Origin: an uncultured Bacilli bacterium
GTDB taxonomy: Bacteria > Bacillota_I > Bacilli_A > RF39 > UBA660
Assembly: GCA_947630105.1 (NCBI GenBank)
Contig: CANRGD010000005.1
Span: 1-36,482 of the forward strand
Direction of reading: 5' to 3'
Length of the DNA: 36,482 nt
Notes under the pieces: generated by a model
Databases searched by the model: none
Seen by the model: only the letters and a program-made list of their open reading frames with translations
Told to the model about the DNA's origin: nothing
In this document: positions 18,755-27,846 of the stretch, one piece after another
Layout: each line of letters begins with the position of its first letter
Numbering within the stretch: the stretch's first letter is position 1
Made by a program: the position numbers and the translations under genes

Positions 18755-19570
18755 TTATTTTTTTGTATATGTATAAGCACTCGTAGTATAATCAGATTTT
18801 AAAGGATCATAAGAATAAATTGGTTCATACTTAAAATCTTTTTCAAATATATTTCTTTCTACCTCATTAACATCTAAAAATTCTTCTTTTGAAGCAAATA
18901 AATTTGAACAAATAACAATACCAGTAGAATTTAATAATTTCTTTAAATTTTCTCGACAACCCTTTAATTTATCTTCTTCAAAAGCAGCAGTTTGTAAAAT
19001 ATTTGACATATAAACAATATCGAAATTATTTTCCTTTTCTACATTATTGAATATATTAAATTTTTTAAAAACTAATTCATACTTTGCTAGTTCTTGCAAT
19101 AATTTTGTTATATCAAAATAATTTACTATCCATGGATTACAATAATTTTCATAGAATAAATTACTATTCATCATTTCTGTGTTAATAGAAAAATATCTAT
19201 TCCAAAAATCTTTTGCTTGTTGCTCTTTTTTAGAATTAGCTACTACAGTTTCTACTACTTTAAATAATTCTTCTTTTGAAAGAAAAAAAGGATAAAACTT
19301 TTTTCTTTTTTGAAGACACCATTTTCTTAAATAAAAATAATATTCTGTAAGTCCATTAATATCAAAAGTTTCTATTTTTTTAGTTCCATTATATAAAAAA
19401 TAAAAAATTTGATCAGCAGAAGCTAAAACAGATAAAACTTTTTTATCTCTTAAATCAAAATTATTAAATATAAAATTAAGTGGTTCATTACTACATTTAA
19501 AAATTTTTATATCATCATTATAAGGTTGAACATTTAGTGCTAATTTTAAGTCCTTATCAATTTTATCCAT
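18755..19570 (-). CDS. Putative SAM-dependent methyltransferase-like protein (DUF3419-like)
   Basis: KKVLSVLASADQIFYFLYNGTKKIETFDIN (SAM-binding-like glycine-poor motif), NNFDIVYMSNIL, GIVICSNLF. By eye only. Confidence 0.45.
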   Translation of the reverse strand: MDKIDKDLKLALNVQPYNDDIKIFKCSNEPLNFIFNNFDLRDKKVLSVLASADQIFYFLYNGTKKIETFDINGLTEYYFYLRKWCLQKRKKFYPFFLSKEELFKVVETVVANSKKEQQAKDFWNRYFSINTEMMNSNLFYENYCNPWIVNYFDITKLLQELAKYELVFKKFNIFNNVEKENNFDIVYMSNILQTAAFEEDKLKGCRENLKKLLNSTGIVICSNLFASKEEFLDVNEVERNIFEKDFKYEPIYSYDPLKSDYTTSAYTYTKK

Positions 19571-19626
19571 AATAATAACACCCCTAAATTGAGTGTTATT
19601 CTACTAAAATATTAAAATTTTGTCAA

Positions 19627-20163
19627 TTATATTGTATCTTCAATAAAATTTTCTTTAACATTATCTATCTGTTCAACAACTTCTTCTGTCTTTGTTTCTT
19701 CTACTATTTCATCCCATGGATCTTCTTCTCCATTATCTTCAACTTTTAATTTAACATCATCAACTAATTCTATACCTAATTCTTTTTCTATTACATAATT
19801 AATATGATTTCCCTCAATATCAACTTTAACACAATTTGGTTGTTTTAAACTTCTTACAATAATTTCTTCATTATTAGATGTCTCATCTCTAGAATGCATA
19901 TTAATAACTTCACTATAATTATTAGTTTCTTTAACTACCTCCGTTTTTGTATCATTATCATAAGAATACCAAATATTTACATCATAACTACCATTAATAG
20001 TAACCTGATTCCCAGCTTTTATTCCACTAAAATTGTGATTAATTACCCAACAACCTAATATAGTTGATGGATTATTATTAACTACCACACTGGCTTCCGT
20101 TGTAAAATTCTTTTTCCCTTTAGCAATAACAGCTTTAGTAACTATTTCTTTATAATTAGCCAT
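19627..20163 (-). CDS. cotE: Outer spore coat morphogenetic protein CotE
   Basis: YKEIVTKAVIAKGKK, PSTILGCWVINHNF, GSYDVNIWYSYDNDTKTEVV, LKQPNCV match the recalled B. subtilis CotE sequence; acidic C-terminus; near ymcA and miaB. Confidence 0.92.
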   Translation of the reverse strand: MANYKEIVTKAVIAKGKKNFTTEASVVVNNNPSTILGCWVINHNFSGIKAGNQVTINGSYDVNIWYSYDNDTKTEVVKETNNYSEVINMHSRDETSNNEEIIVRSLKQPNCVKVDIEGNHINYVIEKELGIELVDDVKLKVEDNGEEDPWDEIVEETKTEEVVEQIDNVKENFIEDTI

Positions 20164-20291
20164 GTTAATCCCTCCTAATTTAATCTATGCAATAAATTTA
20201 AAAAAAACACAAAAACATCTAGAAACTGTAAAAGAAAACTTGAAATAAAATTTAATATAAAGTAAACTTTAAAAGAGTAAAGGAGGAAAAA

Positions 20292-20915
20292 ATGGCATCA
20301 GCAGTAATCCATTTAGCAATTGCTAAAGAACTAGAAAAATATTTAAATATTCCCAATAAAAAAGATTATTATTTAGGATCAATTGCTCCCGATTTAGCTA
20401 AACATATAAACCTTAATAGAAATATATCTCATTTTTCTTATGACAATTTCCAAGGCATACCAAATATTAATCTTTTTATCAAAAAATATCCTAATTTTAA
20501 GCAAAATTCTTTTACCTTAGGTTATTTTATTCATCTTTATACAGATAAAATATGGATAGAAGATTTTATAAATGAATTAGAGTATAATAATTATATTAAA
20601 CTATTAGATGGAACCATAATAAAAACAACAAAAAAAGAAATAAACAATTTAATATACAATGATTATACAAATTTAAATATTCAATTAATTGATGAATATA
20701 ATATGGATTTAACTCTTTTTTATGAAGATTTTATTATACCTAATACTACTTTAAATGAAATACCTATATCTAAGTTAAATTTATTAATTGATAAAATGGG
20801 AATAATAATAGAAAATTCTAAAAAAGAAAAATCATATCTATTTGATTTAATTCCCATAAAAAATTTTATTGAAAAATCTAAAACTGAAATTTTAGAAAAA
20901 TTAAAAAATTACTAA
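20292..20915 (+). CDS. Zinc-dependent phospholipase C-like hydrolase
   Basis: AVIHLAIAKEL, YYLGSIAPDLA, SHFS, LGYFIHLYTDKIW pattern; RBS AGGAGG. Confidence 0.6.
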   Translation: MASAVIHLAIAKELEKYLNIPNKKDYYLGSIAPDLAKHINLNRNISHFSYDNFQGIPNINLFIKKYPNFKQNSFTLGYFIHLYTDKIWIEDFINELEYNNYIKLLDGTIIKTTKKEINNLIYNDYTNLNIQLIDEYNMDLTLFYEDFIIPNTTLNEIPISKLNLLIDKMGIIIENSKKEKSYLFDLIPIKNFIEKSKTEILEKLKNY

Positions 20916-20934
20916 TTCATTTTAGTAATTTTTT
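20902..20934 (+). terminator. Intrinsic terminator between convergent genes
   Basis: AAATTACTAA-ttcatt-TTAGTAATTT followed by T-rich tail; overlaps the stop of the 20292 gene. Confidence 0.7.
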
Positions 20935-21247
20935 ATTCATTTAATAACTTATAAAAATAATCGTTCAACTCATCTTTAACCAAATTAATCATATCATTTA
21001 CTTTATACAAATGCTGCATATAAATCGCATAAAGTGGTATTTCCATTAATTCTTTTTCTAAAGTTTCAAGTTTTAGTTTAATAGCTTCATCAGTTGATTT
21101 TATATATTCTTTTTGTAATTTTTTTATTTGTTCTACTCTTATTTTTATATCTTCATTTGTCTGCATTTTTTCTTTTAATTCGATACATTTTTTATAATCA
21201 TTACAATTAATTATACACTTAACAACATCATCTAATGCCTTATCCAA
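20933..21247 (-). CDS. YlbF/YmcA family protein
   Basis: 104 aa helical protein downstream of and overlapping miaB; order miaB-ymcA-cotE as in Bacilli. Confidence 0.7.
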   Translation of the reverse strand: MDKALDDVVKCIINCNDYKKCIELKEKMQTNEDIKIRVEQIKKLQKEYIKSTDEAIKLKLETLEKELMEIPLYAIYMQHLYKVNDMINLVKDELNDYFYKLLNE

Positions 21248-22655
21248 CTAATTCACCATCCAAACTCCATGTTTTAGCTGCATTAATTTTTACTTTAACA
21301 ATGTCTCCCGCCTGCAATTCCTTATTACTTACAAAATTTATTAATTTATTAGTATCACTATATCCATAATACATTTCTTTTTTTTCAGAAATACCTTCTA
21401 CTAAAACAGGTACTATCTTATTCTCTAATTTTTTATTATTTTCTAAAAAATATTTATTCACAACAGCATTTAATCTTTGTAATCTTTCTTCTTTTTCTTC
21501 TAAACTAACTTCATCAGTTAATTTACAAGCTGGTGTTCCTTGTCTTTTTGAAAAAATAAAAGTATAAGCATTATCATATTTACATTTTTCAACTAAATCT
21601 AAAGTCTCTAAAAAATCTTCTTCTTTTTCCCCAGGAAAACCAACTATAATATCTGTTGAAATTGCAACTCCTGGAACAGTTTCTTTTATTTTTTTAAATA
21701 ACTCTAAATAACTCTCTTTTGTATATCTTCTACCCATCAATTTTAAAATTCTATTTGACCCACTTTGAACAGGCAAATGAACACTTGGCATAATATTAGG
21801 ATATTTACCAATAACTTCAATCATATTATCAGTAAAATCCCATGGATGAGACGTCATAAATCTAATTCGTGGAATATTTTTTAGAGCAATTTCCTCCAAC
21901 AAATTACCTAAAGTATAATTCTCATACAAATCTTTACCATAAGCATTGACATTTTGTCCTAACAAAGTAACTTCCTTATAGCCACCCTTAATAAGTTCAT
22001 CAATTTCTTTTAAAATATCTTCTTTTCTTCTACTTCTTTCTCTACCCCTCGTATATGGTACTATACAATAAGTACAAAACTTATCACACCCATAAATTAT
22101 ATTAACATAGGCTTTAAAAGGTGTAGCTCTAACAACAGGTAATCCTTCTACTAAGTCCCCTTCTCTAGAAAAAACTTCAATTTGTTGTCTATTCTCTTCA
22201 ATAGCTTTATCAATAATATTTGGTAATTGATAAAGATTATGTGTACCAAATACAAAATCTACAAATTTATAATCTCGTCTTATCTGTTCAACTACTGAAC
22301 TTTCTTGAGCCATACAACCACAAAGCCCAATAAGTAAATCCTTCTTTTCGTTTTTTAAATGTTTTAATCTTCCTAACATTCCAAATGCTTTATTATGAGC
22401 ATTTTCCCTAATTGAACAAGTATTAAGCAACACTAAATCAGCATCTAAATAATCATCAACTTTTACAAATCCTAAACTACAAAGTAAAGCTTCAATATTT
22501 TCACTATCATGCTCATTCATTTGACAACCATAAGTTTTTAAATAAAACTTTTTATCAGCATATTTATTTTTAAAACTACTATTCATTTCAAACTTTAATG
22601 TTTTATAAGTCCTTTTATCTCTAGATCTTGCTTCTTTATAATCAGGTAAATGCAT
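21240..22655 (-). CDS. miaB: tRNA-2-methylthio-N6-dimethylallyladenosine synthase
   Basis: YLKTYGCQMNEHDSE, IIYGCDKFCTYCIVPYTRGRERSR, TRAM domain. Start at 22655 preferred (RBS GGAAGTGG); the 22709 ATG lies in the upstream terminator. Confidence 0.94.
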   Translation of the reverse strand: MHLPDYKEARSRDKRTYKTLKFEMNSSFKNKYADKKFYLKTYGCQMNEHDSENIEALLCSLGFVKVDDYLDADLVLLNTCSIRENAHNKAFGMLGRLKHLKNEKKDLLIGLCGCMAQESSVVEQIRRDYKFVDFVFGTHNLYQLPNIIDKAIEENRQQIEVFSREGDLVEGLPVVRATPFKAYVNIIYGCDKFCTYCIVPYTRGRERSRRKEDILKEIDELIKGGYKEVTLLGQNVNAYGKDLYENYTLGNLLEEIALKNIPRIRFMTSHPWDFTDNMIEVIGKYPNIMPSVHLPVQSGSNRILKLMGRRYTKESYLELFKKIKETVPGVAISTDIIVGFPGEKEEDFLETLDLVEKCKYDNAYTFIFSKRQGTPACKLTDEVSLEEKEERLQRLNAVVNKYFLENNKKLENKIVPVLVEGISEKKEMYYGYSDTNKLINFVSNKELQAGDIVKVKINAAKTWSLDGELVG

Positions 22656-22707
22656 ACAACCACTTCCATTCCCATATATGATATCGTATTTAGCTATTTT
22701 TTTCAAC

Positions 22708-22731
22708 ATAAAAACTGCTTACGCAGTTTCT
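22708..22731 (-). terminator. Intrinsic terminator of the ankyrin gene
   Basis: Minus strand GAAACTGC-GTAA-GCAGTTTTT overlapping the stop codon of the 22719 gene. Confidence 0.6.
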
Positions 22732-23405
22732 AATTCATTATATACAATTGATTCTAATATAGAAGATTTATTATTCATCAGTTCATTTTTTATTAAATCA
22801 ATATTAGCTGTTATTTCATCAACTATTTTTTTCAAACTAGGAACTAAATTCTTTTGTTCTAAACTTTCAATAATTATTTTTAAATTATTTAATTTTGAAT
22901 ATTTTCCATAATAACTATTTTTAATACAAACATTCAACAAATTTTTAAAAGAAACTAAAGTAATTGAATCAAATCTTTTATCTTCTAAAATTTTAAAAGC
23001 TGTACTTAAATAATTATTATTGATAGCTCTATCTAAGGCTGTTTCCCCTTTATTATTTTTTATATTAGGTAAATAATTTTTTTTATGAACTAACTCTTCA
23101 ACAATTTTCAAAGCCATAACACCATTATCACGAGCTAAAATATGTCCCAAAGTATTTCCTTCTAAATTTTGATGATTAACATCCCAGTTTCTTTTTTTCA
23201 TTAATTTTATAACTAATTGATACTGTTTAGCTTTTAATAATCTCATAACAATGTCATTACCAACACTATCAACCATATTAACATTAATTTTATTATTATC
23301 AATTAATTCTTCTACAACTTCAAATATTCCATTTTTAATTAAATTAAAAATCAGGGATGGTTCTTCCAAACAATCATTATAAAGTTGTTGTTTATCAACA
23401 TTCAT
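22719..23405 (-). CDS. Ankyrin-repeat protein
   Basis: Repeats such as NVNMVDSVGNDIVMRLLKAKQYQLVIKLMKKRNWDVNHQNLEGNTLGHILAR and NIKNNKGETALDRAINNNYLSTAFKIL. RBS AGAGGTG supports the ATG at 23405. Confidence 0.75.
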   Translation of the reverse strand: MNVDKQQLYNDCLEEPSLIFNLIKNGIFEVVEELIDNNKINVNMVDSVGNDIVMRLLKAKQYQLVIKLMKKRNWDVNHQNLEGNTLGHILARDNGVMALKIVEELVHKKNYLPNIKNNKGETALDRAINNNYLSTAFKILEDKRFDSITLVSFKNLLNVCIKNSYYGKYSKLNNLKIIIESLEQKNLVPSLKKIVDEITANIDLIKNELMNNKSSILESIVYNELETA

Positions 23406-23563
23406 TATATTACACCTCTTTGTCCAGTGACAGTTAACTATTCTACCAAAACTTTTATTTCTTGTCAACTTCATCACCTCTTCAACTTCATTATGATTCT
23501 CTACTAAAAAAAATATACAATTTTTAAAAATAATGTTATAATAAGCAACCAGAGGTGATAATC

Positions 23564-24463
23564 TTGGCAATAACAAAAAAGAATCAACCTATTTTAAATA
23601 TTCTAAATGATATTGTAGATGTAACTATAGCATTACATAAAATTTTTACTAACCTTGGAAATAGTTTTGAAGAAGATGAAATAACTTATAAAAAAAATTT
23701 AGACTATCTCAAAATGACTTTAGAATATGAAAATAAACTATATAATCAATTAGAAGAATACAACGATTTTTCTCCTACTATTACTGCCAGTATATTTGAA
23801 AGAAAAAAAATACCCTTATCCCTATACAAAAATATTAAAAAAAGAATTAACTTTTATTTAAGTTTAAAAGAAGATAAATATCCCTTTTTTTACACCGAGT
23901 ATACTAGAGACTTAAATGAATTAAAGAATTTAATTTGTATACAGAAGTATTGTACTGAAGAATTTGTTTTTAACAAATTATATTATTATATAGAACAATT
24001 AAACAATACTACTGATAAAACAGAAAGAAAAATATTATATAAGCAATACTTAAATACATTATTTACTTATAAAATATATACTAACTGTATTTTCCAACCT
24101 ATAACCACAATTCATACTAATGGACGAAATAAATTAGCCTTATTTAATCATGATCCCCAAAATATAGAAAATATTTATAGAGAATTTATTTTACAAATCA
24201 TAAATTATTCAATTTCTTCATGTCAAGCTATTGAAATATCACATATAAAAAATAAACAAGCCTATTTTGATAATGAATTAGTTCAATTACGAAGTGCTCT
24301 TAGTCTTTTAACAGCTGACGAACAAGAAGATATTTATGATGGTTTTGTTAACAATGAAAATATTCTTGATTTTATTAAAACAACACCAAAAGCATATTCA
24401 TCAATCAAAGATACTATAGAACAATTTATCACTTTGCAAAACAAAAACTTAAGTAAAAAATAA
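23564..24463 (+). CDS. Hypothetical protein
   Basis: RBS AGAGGTG followed by TTG start at 23564 (ORF-track GTG at 23555 lies in the RBS); divergent from the ankyrin gene. Confidence 0.65.
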   Translation: MAITKKNQPILNILNDIVDVTIALHKIFTNLGNSFEEDEITYKKNLDYLKMTLEYENKLYNQLEEYNDFSPTITASIFERKKIPLSLYKNIKKRINFYLSLKEDKYPFFYTEYTRDLNELKNLICIQKYCTEEFVFNKLYYYIEQLNNTTDKTERKILYKQYLNTLFTYKIYTNCIFQPITTIHTNGRNKLALFNHDPQNIENIYREFILQIINYSISSCQAIEISHIKNKQAYFDNELVQLRSALSLLTADEQEDIYDGFVNNENILDFIKTTPKAYSSIKDTIEQFITLQNKNLSKK

Positions 24464-24492
24464 AAAATAGAACTCACTATTTTTTATTTTTT
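24462..24492. terminator. Bidirectional terminator between convergent genes
   Basis: AAAAAATAG-aactca-CTATTTTTTATTTTTTT. Confidence 0.75.
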
Positions 24493-25277
24493 TCTATATT
24501 TTTTCCTAAATTTACTTCTAATTCTTTATTTATGAAAAAAGTCTTATTATCTATATATTCTCGATTAAATTGAATATTTTTTCTTTTATTAACAAAATGA
24601 AGCGTAAAAAATACTATAATAAATGTCCCTGCAATAGTAAAAATTAAAATATCTATCCACAAAAACTTTATTACTACTTTTCCATTATTTTCAATATTTA
24701 CTTCTACTTTATTATCAATATTATAAAACCCATCAATTATTTTTGTGTATATATCTAAACCTTTATAATAATCTTTTTTATCAATGTATTTTATAACATA
24801 CTCTAAAATTTGATTAATTCTCTCAGAAGAATAATATTTATTAATATTACCAGATGTTCCCATAAAAATTTGATTTTTTTCACCAACTAAAATTAAAAAT
24901 ATTATTCCATCCTTTTTAAAACTATTATAATCATAAAATTGATAAGCATAATCTTCAACAGAATAAAAATTTGTATCTCTAGTAGTTAAAAAAACCAAAT
25001 CTATATCTGTCTTATTTATAAATTCTAAAACATTACTTAACAATTTTTTTTCTTCATCTTTTGTTAAAATATTACCAAAATCATAAATTTTATCTCCCAC
25101 ATCAACAGCAGGAGTATCTAAAATAGCTTTTTTATTTTCATCAGTAACAACAACATTATCCGGAACTAATAAATTTTGTTCAGTTCTATCAAATGTTTTA
25201 ACATTTGCATATACATCCACTTGTTGAAAGAAAAAACATACCAGAATAACACATAATATATTTAAAATTTTTTTCAT
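24477..25277 (-). CDS. TPM-domain membrane protein
   Basis: Signal peptide; VGDKIYDFGNILTKDEEKKL...DLVFLTTRDTNFYSVEDYAYQFYDYNSFKKDGIIFLILVGEKNQIFMGTSG; C-terminal TM. Confidence 0.75.
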   Translation of the reverse strand: MKKILNILCVILVCFFFQQVDVYANVKTFDRTEQNLLVPDNVVVTDENKKAILDTPAVDVGDKIYDFGNILTKDEEKKLLSNVLEFINKTDIDLVFLTTRDTNFYSVEDYAYQFYDYNSFKKDGIIFLILVGEKNQIFMGTSGNINKYYSSERINQILEYVIKYIDKKDYYKGLDIYTKIIDGFYNIDNKVEVNIENNGKVVIKFLWIDILIFTIAGTFIIVFFTLHFVNKRKNIQFNREYIDNKTFFINKELEVNLGKNIEKNKK

Positions 25278-25346
25278 ACTACCATATTTTCAACCATAAA
25301 ATAATTAAATTGATTGATTCCTTTCATCTAAATATTACCACCAAAC

Positions 25347-26309
25347 TCATAATAAATAAGCTATTAAAAAAGATAAAATAAACAATAAGATAAATATAGC
25401 TATAGAATACAAAATAATTTTGCTTATTTTAATTTCTTTTTCTAAATAAATTTTACCAGTTTGCCCATTCATAAAAACTAAATTATTATCTACATTAAAA
25501 ATCCATATAGGAATATATATTAAATAATTATGAGACATTTTTATATTTAAAGAATTTTCACTAACACTTTTCTTTTGATGATCAATAAAATTTCTCATAT
25601 ATTTTACAATTTCATTATTTACTTTACTTTTTGCCTCTTCTTCTGCTAAATCCTCTACTATATTACTATTTTGAATATTATAATTTTCTTTTTTCTCATA
25701 CAAAAAATCTTGTACTTTAGTAAAATCATAAGGTTCTAAATAAGAAAATATTTCTTCATTTATTTTATTACTCCTAGAAACATAAACATTTTCTATATCA
25801 CCTGTTGCTTTAAAATTATTAGTATATTTATTAATTTCTTTATACTTATACTCTTTATCACTCCAACTTTTAGTATCCATTGCATTAAATAACACATTAC
25901 CCTCAACAGAAAAATCAAACGCAGTTATAGGTATATAATACCCACCCATATTATTTATTTTTTTTTGCATCTTATACTTTAAAGATAAGAAAGGATTAAA
26001 CATAACACATTTTTTATAGCTTTTTATAGCTTCATCCTTAGAAATCTCAAAAGGAATATATTTTTTAGCAAATATAAATTTATTTGTAGGAGTTAACTCA
26101 TTTCCACAATAAATACATTTTTTATTTTCTAAATCATCAAGTTGAAAATCTATATTACATCTTTGACAACTATAAAAAATAAGATTATCGTTTTGTATAG
26201 AATTATTAGAAAACACACTACCACAAACATGACATTTTAATGTATTATCCACTTCATTAACCTGCAACTCCCCACCACAATAACTACATTTTAAAACATC
26301 ATAGTCCAT
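25347..26309 (-). CDS. Zinc-ribbon (TFIIB-like) membrane protein
   Basis: CSYCGGELQVNEVDNTLKCHVCG, CQRCNIDF...CIYCG; C-terminal TM; likely start at MDYDVLK (26309). Confidence 0.65.
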   Translation of the reverse strand: MDYDVLKCSYCGGELQVNEVDNTLKCHVCGSVFSNNSIQNDNLIFYSCQRCNIDFQLDDLENKKCIYCGNELTPTNKFIFAKKYIPFEISKDEAIKSYKKCVMFNPFLSLKYKMQKKINNMGGYYIPITAFDFSVEGNVLFNAMDTKSWSDKEYKYKEINKYTNNFKATGDIENVYVSRSNKINEEIFSYLEPYDFTKVQDFLYEKKENYNIQNSNIVEDLAEEEAKSKVNNEIVKYMRNFIDHQKKSVSENSLNIKMSHNYLIYIPIWIFNVDNNLVFMNGQTGKIYLEKEIKISKIILYSIAIFILLFILSFLIAYLL

Positions 26310-26372
26310 AATAACACTTCCAATTCTTAAATAAATTATATCAATAATCAAAAAAAAAAGATAGAAAATTTA

Positions 26373-26522
26373 TCAATCTTTCTCATTTCCATCTTTTATT
26401 GTAGAATGTTTTTTTACAACTTCTACTAACATTTTTCCTTCATTAGAATTAACATCTATATTAATATTATCCATATTATTTAATTTTTTTATAATATCAA
26501 TCATTTTTTTATCATCATTCAT
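26373..26522 (-). CDS. 49-aa hypothetical protein (below ORF-track cutoff)
   Basis: ATG at 26522 behind AGGTG RBS; MNDDKKMIDIIKKLNNMDNINIDVNSNEGKMLVEVVKKHSTIKDGNEKD*; followed by AAAGAT...ATCTTT plus T-run. Confidence 0.5.
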   Translation of the reverse strand: MNDDKKMIDIIKKLNNMDNINIDVNSNEGKMLVEVVKKHSTIKDGNEKD

Positions 26523-26553
26523 ATACATTCACCTTTTATATTATATGGAAAAA

Positions 26554-27066
26554 TTAAATATCTATACATTCTTTTTCTTTAATTAGCATCATTTTAAAAC
26601 AATTTATATGTACATTTTCATCTTCAATAATTCTTTCTAAAATTATTTTTATATTATAATCATTAATCATATCAATATGCTTTTTATAATTTTTAATCGC
26701 TATTTTTTCTGCCAATATATTTTTCTTTAATAATCTATTAATATTTAAATCATAATCAACATAACTACTATCCCAATTACAATAAGAATCCCTTTGATAT
26801 GTAATGTATCTAGGATTAAGTCCTAACAAAAATATAAGTTTACCAAGTATTTCTAAATGTCTCATTTCAACAATAGCAATATTTAATAAATGTTTAGCAA
26901 TATTAGGATATTTAGTAAATATCCCCATATTTTGATAAACATATAACGTTATAGCCGTAATCTCTCCATTAATACCTGCATAATCTTCTGCTAAAATTTT
27001 TGCATATTTTATATTTTTTTCTTTTACTTTTATTGGTGGATAATTTTTATTAGCCCTATAAACCAT
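26554..27066 (-). CDS. Ferritin-like di-iron protein
   Basis: YAGINGEITAITLYVYQN, EMRHLEILGKL, AEKIAIKNY, EDENVHINCF carry the E / ExxH spacing of ferritin-like four-helix bundles. Confidence 0.65.
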   Translation of the reverse strand: MVYRANKNYPPIKVKEKNIKYAKILAEDYAGINGEITAITLYVYQNMGIFTKYPNIAKHLLNIAIVEMRHLEILGKLIFLLGLNPRYITYQRDSYCNWDSSYVDYDLNINRLLKKNILAEKIAIKNYKKHIDMINDYNIKIILERIIEDENVHINCFKMMLIKEKECIDI

Positions 27067-27148
27067 TTAAATCACCTATTTAAAAATATGTAAAATAAAA
27101 AATATTTATGAAATTCCTTTAAACAAAAATTAAAATAACAAAAAATTA

Positions 27149-27676
27149 TTAAACACTAATCCAATATCTTTTTATTGGAAGTCCTGTTTCATCTTCAATT
27201 ACTATATTTTCTAACTCACCACCACATTTTTCCATAACTTTCCAAGAGCCAATATTCCCTGTATATGCCCCTAACAATACTTTAGTTATATTCTTAGCTT
27301 TAGCTTCTTCTAATGTCAATTTAAGCAATCGTGTGGCATAACCTTTCTTTCTTTCAGTTGGTCTTATACCATATCCAATATGACCCCACGTCTTTAATCC
27401 TTCTTCTGTTAAATAATGTCTTAGGTTTGATGCTCCTATTAATATATCCCTTTCATCATCATATAACCAATATGTAGTAGAAGAAGCATAGCCATCTAGA
27501 TTTTCTCCTTTTTCAACTTCTTCTACTCTTCTTATCATTTCATCAAAATATTTTGGAGTATGATATTTCATATGCAGTGGCCATGGAGCAATTCTAGAAC
27601 CTTCCATATTCCACTCATCCATCATATCTTTATATTGATTATAGTATTTTTTACAAGGTTTTATTAATTTTAGCAT
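27149..27676 (-). CDS. GNAT family N-acetyltransferase
   Basis: HIGYGIRPTERKKGYATRLLKLTLEEAKAKNITKVLLGAYTGNIGSWKVMEKCGGELE; RBS GGGAGA supports start at 27676. Confidence 0.9.
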   Translation of the reverse strand: MLKLIKPCKKYYNQYKDMMDEWNMEGSRIAPWPLHMKYHTPKYFDEMIRRVEEVEKGENLDGYASSTTYWLYDDERDILIGASNLRHYLTEEGLKTWGHIGYGIRPTERKKGYATRLLKLTLEEAKAKNITKVLLGAYTGNIGSWKVMEKCGGELENIVIEDETGLPIKRYWISV

Positions 27677-27748
27677 TTTCTTATCTCCCAACTATTATTC
27701 ATTTTATCGCTTTCATTCAAATTATAAGTCTATAAATGAATGTTAAGC

Positions 27749-27774
27749 AAAAAAAGAAACATTATATTTCTTTT
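27749..27774 (-). terminator. Candidate terminator downstream of serS
   Basis: Minus strand AAAAGAAA-tataatg-TTTCTTTTTTT. Confidence 0.6.
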
Positions 27775-27846
27775 ATTTGATTATATTAGCTTATTTATCA
27801 ATAACTAATTTGTGTATATTACTTTCATATGATAAAAAGTTATTGC

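Noticed and set aside
22678-22911. Plus-strand 77-aa ORF
   Set aside because: Antisense to the ankyrin gene and its terminator.
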